Assembly: GCA_008508345.1 (NCBI GenBank)
Contig: QNGE01001271.1
Location: forward strand, 28,597-92,596
DNA length: 64,000 bases
Direction of reading: 5' to 3'
Origin: Paragonimus westermani
Taxonomy: Eukaryota; Platyhelminthes; Trematoda; Plagiorchiida; Troglotrematidae
Shown: positions 55,701 through 59,830 of the stretch, piece by piece
How the letters are laid out: every line of letters starts with the position of its first letter
How positions within the stretch are numbered: the stretch's first letter is position 1
Program-made: the position numbers and the translations under genes
The notes under the pieces: model-generated
Databases searched by the model: none
What the model saw: only the letters and a program-made list of their open reading frames with translations
Told to the model about the DNA's origin: nothing

Positions 55701-57346
55701 CTTACCTAGACTCGGTGTTCACCAAACCGGAAATACATAACTGCCGACGTGAGTGGTTGGACGACATATCTCCACACACATAGACCGATCAAGGTGGACC
55801 GGTTCAGCTGTTATTTGGAATCGATTGAAATGTATGGTTTATACTCCTTATGTTGAGTCCAACGATCGTCGCTGTATTGCTTCAAACGTCTGACGGCAGT
55901 GGCCCTTGCCATTACTAAACGTCGCGCTGCGACAGCTCTGGAGTGGGCTTGACGGACGTTGCAGAGGACTCGGACAATCTCATTCGGCTTTATTTGATAG
56001 TCAACATCTATTAAGCGGCAGCCAACAGATTTGAAAACGGGCGTTCTCGAATCGTCACATAGCCTTTTCAGGAAGTTTTCACGAATCCTTCCCAAAAATG
56101 ATACACGAATAGTTGTGTTCGGATTAGCCAGGAAATTGTGCTTACGGCTTGATAGTAGTTCACTTCGTCGGTCAACTTAGTTCTCTCCTTTTTCACTCCC
56201 CTTCGTAATTCTGTCTGCTAACGTCGCTTAACACTAATTCCCGTTCCCAGGAACAATCCGATAGCGACTGAATGGTTACGAGTTGACCAATCGATATTCA
56301 CTAGCTGATTGTCACGTTCATTTCAGCACGACCGTGAAGTGAATTGACACTGGGCTGTGTATTACACCGAAGCAAAGCGTTCCAGTAAAAATGGGGAATT
56401 CCTTATTATCACTTGTCTCATCGGTGAAGCTAATTTCTTCAGTCAATATACAATCCATGCACACTCTCGGGTTTGGGCTGACAGTTTTGTTGGATATCCT
56501 TACCTGGAGATATCAGAGGGTACAACCACTGGTGCCGGTCTCTTTTTATTTGCCAATGTTCCTTTGGTGGTCTACTTCATTAGAAGGCTCACAGTTCATA
56601 TCTACTGGAATTATTTAAAGATCAGTGAACCGTGGGTGCACTTTGGTAACGTTACTGCAGCGTTTTTTTTGTTGACATCAGAGGGTACGATCTGTCCATC
56701 ACCAGTGGGTGTACGATTATCGGGAGAAGGCGGCACTTTGGCGCTGTGGGGGAATAAAAGACGTTTGTAACGAGACACTGGATTGAGGTCAGTTTGCTAA
56801 CCAGCCTTACCGTTGGTTTTCCTATGGAATAGGCTGAACCTTGTGGTCTACAGCCGGTGACATCGTCCTCTCAAGAACAAAATGAACTTCTAACTTCTGA
56901 GGACATCCCTATTGGTCACACTAGAATCATCCACCAACGTGTAACACAACCATAGAAAATGGTGGGCACGGCTTCAAACAGTTGTTTTGGCACTGCTGTT
57001 CCCTTGAGATCACGAAACAGCCCCTTTTGGGGATACGCCATGTGGTTTTCAACTTCTTTTTCTAAGCCACCTTTGCAGATCGGAAAATGAAAGGCGATCA
57101 AACCCAACTTTGTCACCGTCCACTGAACTCAAATTGCTGAGAGATGGTGAAGGGAGCCAGCCTCAAAGAAACACTGATTTAAATGCCTTGCTGTCAACGT
57201 CGCTGGTTTCCGCTTCCTTGGATGGCGGCACCTTGTTTCGTCGCTCACACTATGCTTCATCTGAGTCCATCAGCCCTATCATCCAGTTACGTTTGTCAAT
57301 CGACCTGCATATACACTTAGTCTTCTGTGTGACGGCGACACACTGA
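6307..57346 (+). CDS. L1CAM/neuroglian-like adhesion receptor gene (whole locus, multi-exon)
   Basis: Single-pass membrane adhesion molecule of the L1/neuroglian family: extracellular Ig and FN3 domains for homophilic or heterophilic cell contact, one membrane helix, and a cytoplasmic tail that in relatives binds ankyrin and links to spectrin. Seen here: serial + strand exons with Ig signatures, then FN3 signatures, a hydrophobic helix followed by RTRG, and tail exons whose order (DKEE, FRTYE, GSRCSLNDD, GSDADGELDDY) parallels vertebrate L1 and fly neuroglian. The exon phases agree at most junctions (listed per exon). Introns reach about 9.1 kb and 7.75 kb. Not resolved: the signal-peptide exon, an Ig exon near 21 kb, several FN3 exons between 28 and 42 kb, and which 3' terminus is used (55740 or 57346). 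L1-family membership is firmest at the tail; the exact domain count is inference. Confidence 0.75.
6577..14049 (+). other. Intron sequence, 5' part of the 9.1-kb first intron
   Basis: Between the first Ig exon and the LINE relic at 14.05 kb. Open frames here (for example 7237-7557, 7884-8345 and 9843-10186) have no recognisable domains, and I saw no convincing acceptor-donor pair with an Ig pattern. The region 8130-8480 is somewhat richer in GC and may be old repeat. No gene called. Confidence 0.5.
14060..14660 (+). mobile_element. LINE endonuclease relic (RTE-like)
   Basis: Bases 14370-14640 encode, with one stop, NVRMLLDRCSTGRPKRRSAL, then a degraded I-A-A-A-L-N-E-T-K, then GNLQEAGVGYIYWIDYPVDG and ENGVFFSVTDGIS. 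This is the N-terminal apurinic-type endonuclease of RTE-like elements (NVR, AALSETR, G-x-L-x-E-V-G-x-G-Y-T-F-F-W). The catalytic asparagine and glutamate positions are recognisable. The preceding 14060-14370 is probably the element's 5' part. It lies inside the first intron in sense orientation. Confidence 0.72.
15721..15802 (+). CDS. Exon: Ig domain 1, F-G strands
   Basis: Follows a pyrimidine-rich acceptor (ttctgtttcag). It starts with two bases that complete the phase-1 codon left by the exon ending at 6576. The product begins AYHCSLEKYGSAMLESSAYV, a typical Ig F strand (YxC), turn and G strand. Two donors are possible: gtggca at 15803 (phase 2, matching the next candidate exon) or gtatat at 15793. 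Another acceptor lies at 15702, but it does not fit the phase of the upstream exon. A longer open frame over the same bases (15706-15954) is a shadow. Confidence 0.6.
16505..16715 (+). CDS. Candidate exon: start of Ig domain 2
   Basis: After the acceptor cctgttacag the phase-2 frame stays open, beginning CEPNQKVLRIN and continuing to EGVEKSLEAHLPLCVKYLAD, which could be the A and B strands of an Ig domain (cysteine in LPLCVKY). The phases fit both neighbours: 15802 leaves phase 2, and this exon ends at phase 0 just as the exon at 17918 begins. The weak point is the donor (gtttct). Identity rests on position, phase and a loose Ig pattern, so this is tentative. Confidence 0.4.
17918..18071 (+). 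CDS. Exon: Ig domain 2, C-strand region
   Basis: The acceptor is tatattttcatcag and the donor is gtgaac at 18072; the exon starts in phase 0 and ends in phase 1. The product contains GLILVASYRA, then TTTQWSKDGEPI, a clear Ig C strand with the core tryptophan, then a strand-rich stretch ending VILRNHS. It joins in phase to the exon at 18740, which supplies the F-strand cysteine. Confidence 0.65.
18740..18902 (+). CDS. Exon: Ig domain 2, F-G strands
   Basis: The acceptor ends in ccctag at 18739. The first two bases complete the phase-1 codon left at 18071. The product has an Ig F-strand pattern (LDWACIDSGLLVCQS: D-S-G-x-x-x-C) followed by a G strand (RIGPVPVTQQT). The 3' border is uncertain: a gtgtgt donor at 18903 leaves phase 2 and fits the next exon, while gtgaac at 18833 would leave phase 1. 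Confidence 0.55.
20297..20622 (+). CDS. Exon: Ig domain 3
   Basis: The acceptor is tctcatccttag; the donor at 20623 is the full consensus cg/gtaagt. The exon starts with one base (phase 2) and ends in phase 1. The product runs from an A/B strand (TLWDEKLVILLCEH, B-strand cysteine) to an E-F region (LRDDTLDVPTFSSDTLAGSV, then CCMCC). The spacing from cysteine to DTLAG fits one Ig domain, although the C-strand tryptophan is not obvious. The frame stays open upstream to an ATG at 20256, before the acceptor, which is probably not coding. Confidence 0.65.
21383..21520 (+). CDS. Candidate exon between Ig3 and Ig4 (3' end undefined)
   Basis: An acceptor (cacttttag at 21382) followed by a frame in the right phase (two bases, matching phase 1 at 20622) opens with CAALEKSIHEQTCRKRVTCS. 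The Ig3 G strand and Ig4 A strand must come from somewhere between 20622 and 23491, and this is the only phase-compatible open stretch I noticed. No good donor is visible, so the end given is approximate. It may not be an exon. Confidence 0.25.
21948..22050 (+). repeat. Dispersed repeat family B, copy 1
   Basis: Shares a core of about 70 bases with 41030-41120 (+) and 52191-52262 (-). The common track is aacacaacgtta.gagcaag.tgtaatactctac..ttcaaccacctcgggtgg. Copies 1 and 3 are the closest. The family is unnamed and presumably a mobile-element remnant. Copy 1 lies in an intron. Confidence 0.8.
23491..23663 (+). CDS. Exon: Ig domain 4, B-E strands
   Basis: The frame carries YSTASCTQTEPFARFGL (B-strand cysteine), then EPVAIGWQKLDRI (C-strand tryptophan), and ends at a gtaaaa donor (23664) in phase 1. 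It joins in exact phase to the exon at 25653, producing an Ig E-F transition. The start is uncertain: acceptor-like AGs precede 23491, 23540 and 23550, and the frame is closed by a stop at 23474-23476. Reading from 23491 adds ALSSGTYVKYC, which may be the end of the preceding Ig domain or chance. Confidence 0.6.
23812..23858. repeat. (CT)n microsatellite
   Basis: An almost pure CT dinucleotide tract with one CTAT interruption, about 150 bases downstream of the Ig4 exon's donor. Confidence 0.95.
24880..24916. repeat. (AT)n microsatellite
   Basis: An AT dinucleotide tract with a single C interruption (atatacatat). Confidence 0.95.
25232..25300 (+). repeat. Possible degenerate tRNA-like SINE head
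   Basis: The order of an A-box-like stretch (gtggcatggtggtaatagcg) and a B-box-like stretch (gtgttcaaacccc) about 25 bases later resembles a decayed tRNA-derived promoter. No paired stems could be confirmed. Confidence 0.3.
25653..25819 (+). CDS. Exon: end of Ig domain 4 and start of Ig domain 5
   Basis: The acceptor is strong (ttcttttcacag) and the donor is gtgagt at 25820. It starts with two bases, completing the phase-1 codon from 23663, and ends in phase 0. The product opens GNYMLKVQDQTSSVYFRFEV, an Ig F-G hairpin in which the usual F-strand cysteine is absent. It then reads VIGPPEVVRHPPELLFVMEG and NEASFSCLIEGA, the A and B strands of the next Ig domain with its cysteine. This is one of the most convincing exons in the window. 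Confidence 0.8.
27312..27561 (+). CDS. Exon: Ig domain 5, C-G strands
   Basis: The acceptor is acaccctcatcag and the donor is gtgagt at 27562. It starts in phase 0, matching 25819, and ends in phase 1. The product has SLLINGVEFPRN (C strand), DIRDSGLYYRASN (D-S-G-x-Y motif), and IAASNPYGSAFVSTFINVL (A-S-N-x-Y-G-S-A, the classic F-G turn). There is no tryptophan at the expected C-strand position at the join (EGART/SLLING), so either the domain is divergent or a very small exon is missing. Confidence 0.75.
27964..28018 (+). CDS. Exon: linker into the first FN3 domain
   Basis: A 55-base exon after the acceptor gtttttcgag. Its first two bases complete the phase-1 codon left at 27561. It reads SNPRIPVVPHLIAVSAS, the proline-rich start and A strand of an FN3 domain, where L1-family proteins pass from their last Ig to their first FN3. 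The donor gtaaac at 28019 leaves phase 2. The next exon in the chain was not identified with confidence. Confidence 0.6.
28770..28832 (+). CDS. Weak candidate exon, FN3 region
   Basis: The acceptor acattgcag is followed by a frame reading CNGLAASFVDPPFVDQLR, where DPP could be an FN3 B-C loop, ending near ctcag/gtgtga. The phase (two-base start) does not fit the preceding exon, which ends in phase 2, so an intermediate exon would be needed or this is chance. Confidence 0.2.
30560..30730 (+). CDS. Weak candidate exon, FN3 region
   Basis: The open frame contains TNTIHLSLSSGDRFGR and, at its end, KLGQYQLRLSLR, which resembles an FN3 strand, before a possible gtatct donor at 30731. The acceptor around 30559 (gactgtcag) is plausible. 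There is no clear hydrophobic-core tryptophan, and neighbouring exons are not fixed well enough to test phase. Confidence 0.22.
32918..33097 (+). CDS. Candidate exon, FN3 region
   Basis: A phase-0 to phase-0 stretch between an acceptor (ttcaccatccaag) and a good donor (caa/gtatgt at 33098). The product contains MEYTFDCKLDLTPYQMAYV and NQTWDWDGTDVG, with a tryptophan-containing strand and an NQT sequon as expected of an extracellular domain, ending LYLTQDGTQ. FN3 assignment is by position and loose pattern. Confidence 0.42.
34674..34850 (+). CDS. Candidate exon: FN3 domain, C-F strands
   Basis: The frame encodes LIEEFYVTYGQTHAKLVRIH (FN3 C strand pattern, Y-V-x-Y) followed by PFVFVFLWNMNGPGSQRYS, which matches the FN3 F strand and turn (x-N-x-x-G-x-G-x-x-S). 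The acceptor is probably gagctcag at 34673, but several AGs upstream are possible. The donor is unclear (gtcaca or gttact near 34838-34850), so the ends are approximate. Confidence 0.45.
36110..36233 (-). repeat. Dispersed repeat, copy 2
   Basis: Reverse-complement relative of bases 1-130 (see that entry). It lies just upstream of the tRNA-like unit at 36.9 kb, in a stretch (36.1-37.1 kb) that looks repeat-rich overall. Confidence 0.7.
36924..37003 (-). repeat. tRNA-derived SINE-like unit (80-nt tRNA-like head)
   Basis: On the minus strand the ends pair as a perfect 7-bp acceptor stem (GGCTTCG with CGAAGCC). The A box is TAGCTCAGTTGG, and the T arm is GCTGG-TTCGAAT-CCAGC with a consensus B box (GGTTCGAATCC). 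The middle is too long (80 nt in all) and I could not fold a clean D stem plus anticodon arm, so it is more likely a tRNA-derived SINE or tRNA pseudogene than a working tRNA. The adjacent sequence to about 36825 may be the SINE body. Confidence 0.6.
37246..37401 (+). CDS. Exon: FN3 domain, B-E strands
   Basis: The product reads ELTWTRYTKRYTLVYAATEQ (tryptophan strand, then Y-x-L-V-Y C strand) and ends FWNLLPALHRWE, the FN3 E strand and L-x-P-x-x-x-[YW] tyrosine-corner region. The donor gtaggt at 37402 leaves phase 0 and joins to the exon at 37957, completing an FN3 signature across the splice. The start is chosen at the acceptor ctgag (37245); an earlier one at 37216 is possible. Confidence 0.6.
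37957..38061 (+). CDS. Exon: FN3 domain, F-G strands
   Basis: Joined to the exon ending at 37401, it gives LHRWE/AVCFSAKDGWGGRA, an FN3 F strand and loop, then NNVAVSQYLFRTT, the G strand. The acceptor is ccacagag at 37956. Two donors are possible: gtaata at 38062 (phase 0, matching the next exon's start) or gtaggc at 38042 (phase 1). I prefer 38061 on phase. Confidence 0.62.
38534..38768 (+). CDS. Exon: extracellular, probable FN3 domain
   Basis: A very strong acceptor (ttcttttttatctaaccag) and a gtaggt donor at 38769; phase 0 to phase 1. The product begins LRLMPVFKPQHVDLFSNSNV (proline then strand, with an NVT sequon), followed by TCRLRIYDPVV, FAYTNPKWTVYDSRNDP and TAQMNLMVEMKPES. The alternating strand pattern suits an FN3-like fold, but no textbook signature is present. 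Confidence 0.62.
39404..39552 (+). CDS. Candidate exon: membrane-proximal extracellular region
   Basis: The frame reads SQSLLFEKIRDDLIECIQFT, then QPPGLPVYWMYTNPLTYWSQ, ending at the donor cag/gtactt (39553) in phase 0. Taking the start at 39404 (after gcgtag) gives the two-base phase required by the exon ending at 38768; an alternative acceptor at 39393 (cacacag) gives phase 0. The product could be another FN3 piece, but the pattern is not decisive. At least one further exon is needed before the membrane exon at 42415. Confidence 0.42.
41030..41120 (+). repeat. Dispersed repeat family B, copy 2
   Basis: More diverged copy: gcaacacaacgttacgaac, then ctcaacc...aagcacctcg, and gtcaggaatgtt in the same order and spacing as copy 1 (cctcaggagtgtt). 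Confidence 0.65.
42415..42528 (+). CDS. Exon: transmembrane helix
   Basis: The acceptor is ccttattctacag; the donor ttc/gtaagt at 42529 is consensus. Two-base start, phase-1 end. It encodes about 24 hydrophobic residues (SWIAVVIIVISILIIIAVLV plus ACVV) followed by a positive stop-transfer MRTRGETYL. The basic R-x-R-G after the helix and the tyrosine after it match the RNRGGKY juxtamembrane of L1/neuroglian. Joining to 50280 reads RTRGETYL-LDKEERAWG, parallel to the family sequence. Confidence 0.88.
42529..44979 (+). other. Intron sequence after the membrane exon
   Basis: First part of the 7.75-kb intron. It holds a 108-codon open frame (44205-44531) of unusual, Ser/Asn/Gln-rich composition. 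No acceptor in the correct phase was found for it, so it is described under findings and not called a gene. Otherwise nothing recognisable before the LINE relic. Confidence 0.5.
44984..45330 (+). mobile_element. LINE endonuclease relic (CR1/Jockey-like)
   Basis: The frame gives LNRAIKECLRTDAFVVCGWI, DHDVPVDRT, then LHIMQPTRFIFDSQPFWWLR and LIVT. This follows the C-terminal half of LINE endonucleases: I-C-G-D-F-N-x-P-x-I-D-W, then Q-H-V-x-x-P-T-R-F and L-D-L-V-L-T. The catalytic GDFN is degraded to GWIDH and the LDLV to LRLI, so it is inactive. A gtaagt at 45291 is probably fortuitous. Intronic. Confidence 0.68.
46018..46031. repeat. Short (TA)n tract
   Basis: About seven TA units, some 70 bases beyond the 3' end of the antisense Penelope fragment at 46100. 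Confidence 0.8.
46100..46294 (-). mobile_element. Penelope-like element GIY-YIG fragment
   Basis: The minus-strand frame ends PIARHTLAVGHQISPSWAFR, IIMNDTDEHSLRFAETIAIN, PFKSA. This matches the C-terminal end of the GIY-YIG endonuclease domain in Penelope-like elements and is related to the better copy at 58.2 kb (SVARHVLTTGHAIDPACAFG ... RFLRFAEAVAINRLKS). The N-terminal part of the domain is not readable upstream. A 5'- and partly 3'-decayed fragment inside the 7.75-kb intron, antisense to the host gene. Confidence 0.75.
46295..50279 (+). other. Intron sequence before cytoplasmic exon 1
   Basis: Contains an AT microsatellite (49704-49738) and scattered short open frames without domain patterns. 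I see no supported exon or RNA gene. Confidence 0.5.
49704..49738. repeat. (AT)n microsatellite
   Basis: An AT dinucleotide tract with the same atatacatat interruption as the tract at 24.9 kb. Confidence 0.95.
50280..50361 (+). CDS. Exon: L1-type cytoplasmic tail, part 1
   Basis: The acceptor is ttattctattacctctcag; the donor is gtaagt at 50362. Two bases complete the phase-1 codon from 42528, and it ends in phase 2. The product is DKEERAWGIDPVKDLCETEA then FRTYERA, corresponding to the DKE...K-D-E-x-F-x-E-Y segment of L1 and neuroglian tails. This segment lies between the ezrin-binding juxtamembrane and the ankyrin-binding region in relatives. The intron before it is 7.75 kb. Confidence 0.85.
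50362..54324 (+). other. Intron sequence between tail exons 1 and 2
   Basis: A 3.96-kb intron by the gene model. Contains a minus-orientation copy of a dispersed repeat (about 52191-52262). No coding exon with domain support seen. Confidence 0.5.
52191..52262 (-). repeat. Dispersed repeat family B, copy 3
   Basis: The reverse complement reads gaataccacaacgttagg, agcaagctgtaatactctac, ttttcaaccacctcgggtgg, almost the same as copy 1. Its opposite orientation shows independent insertion. Confidence 0.8.
54325..54428 (+). CDS. Exon: L1-type cytoplasmic tail, part 2
   Basis: The acceptor is tgtttcag; the donor is g/gtaagt at 54429. It starts with the one base needed after phase 2 and ends in phase 1. 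The product reads EEPPLRGSRCSLNDDSAEIG then SDADGELDDYNLDP. This is close to the vertebrate L1 stretch with G-S-S-x-x-S-L-N-x-D and G-S-D-D-S-L-A-D-Y, which immediately precedes the ankyrin-binding motif. It is acidic and serine-rich as expected. Confidence 0.86.
54429..55531 (+). other. Intron sequence before the tail-end exon
   Basis: A 1.1-kb intron. A 109-codon open frame (54744-55073) lies here without recognisable domains. The stretch 55200-55440 is noticeably GC-richer than its surroundings and probably represents an old repeat insertion. Confidence 0.4.
55532..55740 (+). CDS. Exon: cytoplasmic tail end, ankyrin-motif position (stop at 55738)
   Basis: The acceptor is ttttgtcttaacttcag; the two-base start matches 54428. 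The product begins GMMEFTYGNEAQLILLNPSN and continues to LGVHQTGNT with a TAA stop. The family expects N-E-D-G-S-F-I-G-Q-Y here; only F-T-Y-G is seen. The exon could be terminal, or spliced onward from a gtgaat donor at 55613 (phase 1) to an unseen exon leading to 57079. Confidence 0.72.
55741..57078. other. Region between the two possible 3' exons
   Basis: Either 3' UTR plus downstream sequence (if 55740 is the end) or intron (if 57079 is used). It holds a 137-codon + strand frame (56357-56770) with no domain pattern or clear splice borders, and a minus frame (55811-56095) rich in arginine that may be an old repeat. No polyadenylation signal was assigned. Confidence 0.35.
57079..57346 (+). 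CDS. Candidate alternative last exon, serine-rich tail
   Basis: The acceptor is ttctaagccacctttgcag, followed by a long phase-2 frame: SENERRSNPTLSPSTELKLL, then DLNALLSTSLVSASLDGGTL and FRRSHYASSESISPIIQ, with a stop at 57344-57346. Hydrophilic, serine-rich composition suits an intracellular tail. No upstream exon ending in phase 2 with a good donor was found, so linkage to the gene is unproven. The last 20 or so residues are hydrophobic and may be past the true end. Confidence 0.45.
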
Positions 57347-58177
57347 GAGCCCGATCGCAGAGCATTCCGGCAATGTTAGCCACTAAAGTTTATAGCAATT
57401 GGATACCGCAGTGCGTAGCATATCCCCAATGTTAGGCTGACCAAGAACCAACATTCAACGTGGTGATCACTATCCGCTACGACGACTCTTAAACTCTGTT
57501 GTCAGACTGACCTGAACATATGCTGCATCGTCCACGGATTTCCTTCCCCCTTTGACACTATTGTGCCGCTGATCCTCTAGTGTTCGTACGTGCGCGTGTT
57601 CACCTGTGCGACTAAACCCGTCATCTTGACAAACAGTCCGTACGACTTGCGACGTTAGATCTCTCTTGTATTGGCCATCTCTGAATGTGTGCGCGTGAGT
57701 TTGCACGTATGTCTATTCGTTTATTTGTTTGTTGATGTGTGTCGCTGTGTTTGTACGCCCTTGCTCCTAGAGTGTGCAAGAGTCTGGCTGACATCATCCT
57801 GTTTTATATTGTTCTGTACCCATTGCCTACAAGAGGCACTTCGTCACAAATGACTTGATCTTATATCTGTTTTTGCTATCACCGCGCTTACCGGCTGACC
57901 TGCCTACACTCCTTGATTCCGTTTGTCCGTGGCTAATATTCTGTTTCGATTTGCTAGTAAAACGTGGATATTTTGTCCACTTAGTCTATCATCGACGCGT
58001 CTGTCCTTGAACAAAAGAGTTAAAACACGAAAACTGGTAAATGCAAGCATTTCGCATTGACTCGTCAGTACCAAATTTACAGTAACATAGATCGGTTTTT
58101 TTTTGTAGCAAACAATTCAATGGGTTGCTAGTCAATAAGCGGTTTGAGATAAGTCACTAGGTCCACGGAAGGGTCAG
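57347..58177. other. No gene recognised; downstream flank
   Basis: Between the last candidate exon and the Penelope element. Short frames only. Confidence 0.45.
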
Positions 58178-59830
58178 GTTCACACAGTTGCTGACTTGAG
58201 GCGATTGATTGCTACCGCTTCAGCAAACCTCAGGAATCTTGAATTGGAATGGCGCGACAGGATTCCGAATGCACAAGCTGGATCGATAGCGTGACCAGTG
58301 GTCAGGACGTGTCTAGCGACTGATGAAATTGGCTGTTTACGTGTTTCCACAACATTATCGTTCTCGGGTAACACGGAATCTTGAACCCATTTAGACGAGT
58401 GTTCCTTCACTTTGGAGATCAGGCATCTTTCGTTTCTGCCTATGTAACGCTCTCCGCAGTTACATGTAACTTGGTAAACAGTGTGATGTGGCACCGATAG
58501 GTTGGTCCCCTTTGGTTGAAAGCACTGGTAGCTTTTAGGTCCGAGAGAGTACACGGACTTCAGCCGTATTAAATCGTTGTGTTGTTTGCCGTATGATGTG
58601 GTCACCCTTGAAGAGCAACTCTATGTAAACCCTTTTTTTCAACAGTGATCACTTCCTCGGACGGTGCTTTTTGTCTGCTGTGCCTATCTATGAGATTTTT
58701 AGGGTGACCATTGGATTCTAATACAGAAGTGATCAAGTCTGGTTCTTCTGCAAGACTGTCGTGAGTATAGATTCGTCTTGCGCGTATTAGTGCTCGCTTA
58801 TTTTAGACCGCCGTAAAACTGTTGAATTTTAGGCATTGACCGGACCACGTGGACTCTTTGTAGACAGCTCTTCTACTCGAGCCATCTTCCCGGCGAATTG
58901 AGTATGTCTAGAAATTGCAGACAGTTGTTGACCTCAAATTCACACGTAACCTTCAGGTTAGAGCGACAACTATTTACGCGTTGTACCAGGTTGTCTATTA
59001 CCTGTTTGGATCGATTGAGTGTCATCGATGTAACGCTTGTATTATGACGAGTGTGCTATCTCCGTAGCCAGCTCTTACTCAATTCTTAGCATGAAGTATG
59101 CTAAGATGGGACCCAGCAGACTTCCTGCGTCTACTCCATCCATTTGACAGTAGGAACGTTCGAGAAAACGAAAACTGACATTCTCAGTTCACAGCAGCAA
59201 ACTTTCTTTTAGTAAATCGGTTGAGAGTGGCAGTATAACCTGATTTGCTTCGACGTGAACAGTGACTGCACGTCTACAGAGTACATCTGTTCATTAGCCA
59301 GGTCAATTTTGTCCAAGTCACTGATCAATTCGAAAGAATCTTTTGGTGGGGTGTACCTGAAAGTTTTGTTTCGGCGGAGTTAGAACAACGGTCAGCCAGC
59401 GCGCCAACTTATGGTATGGAGAGTGTCATTGCTAAAATCGACCGAAGTGTTATCTCACTCTTATGCGTCTTCGGTATGCCGTACGTCTAGGCTGTTGACG
59501 ATCCACATGGCTTAAGAGATTTATAGGTTACTTCGTCAGTAGTCCGCAACTGTAAGAGCAGTTGCAGATGTCGTCCTATGCGGTCTTCTACTTCGGTGAC
59601 CTTTTCCACTCTGTCTATTCGTCGAAACTTCGTTTGATCACTCACTATTGACAACATCTTCCGCACATAAGAATCTTTGTCTAAAATGACGGCTCCAGAG
59701 CCCTTATCCGGCTTGATTATTACGTTTTTTATTCAAACTAGCTTAACGATTGCACGCGTTCCTTGGCGATAGCACTTCAGCCGTTGATCGGAGTCATGAT
59801 AAACCCATGAGCTATGTCGGTGAATTTGGT
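58178..59830 (-). mobile_element. Penelope-like retroelement: RT plus GIY-YIG, decayed
   Basis: Read on the minus strand from about 59.83 kb: IIKPDKGSGAVILDKDSYVR, TYGIPKTHK, a DVQSLFT block A, QMDGVDAGSLLGPILAYFML, and YKRYIDDT, the Y-x-D-D catalytic block (59021-59032). This is the order of blocks in a Penelope RT. Several in-frame stops and shifts interrupt it. The 3' part, 58605-58180, is an intact 141-codon frame with a GIY-YIG domain (VYQVTCNCGERYIGRNE; AEAVAINRLK). Dead as an RT but still readable. Typical Penelope architecture, antisense to the adhesion gene and beyond its 3' end. Confidence 0.85.
58180..58605 (-). pseudogene. Penelope GIY-YIG endonuclease domain (open frame within dead element)
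   Basis: A 141-codon frame with the GIY-YIG endonuclease core: VYQVTCNCGERYIG, a helix with CLISKVKEH, the SSVARHVLTTGHAIDP segment, and the metal-binding glutamate in RFAEAVAIN. In related elements the helix reads L-x-x-R-L-K-E-H, so the catalytic arginine position appears to be lysine here. This domain makes the target-site nick in active elements. Without an intact RT upstream it is best treated as a remnant. Confidence 0.75.

Noticed and set aside
55811..56095. Arginine-rich 94-codon minus frame
   Set aside because: No recognisable motif; composition alone does not support a gene.
56432..56449. FFSQY string resembling FIGQY, in an open frame at 56357-56770
   Set aside because: No credible acceptor in the phase required by 54428 or 55612, and the surrounding residues do not resemble the L1 tail; probably chance.
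56357..56770. 137-codon frame as an additional exon
   Set aside because: Long, but without splice borders in phase or any recognised domain.
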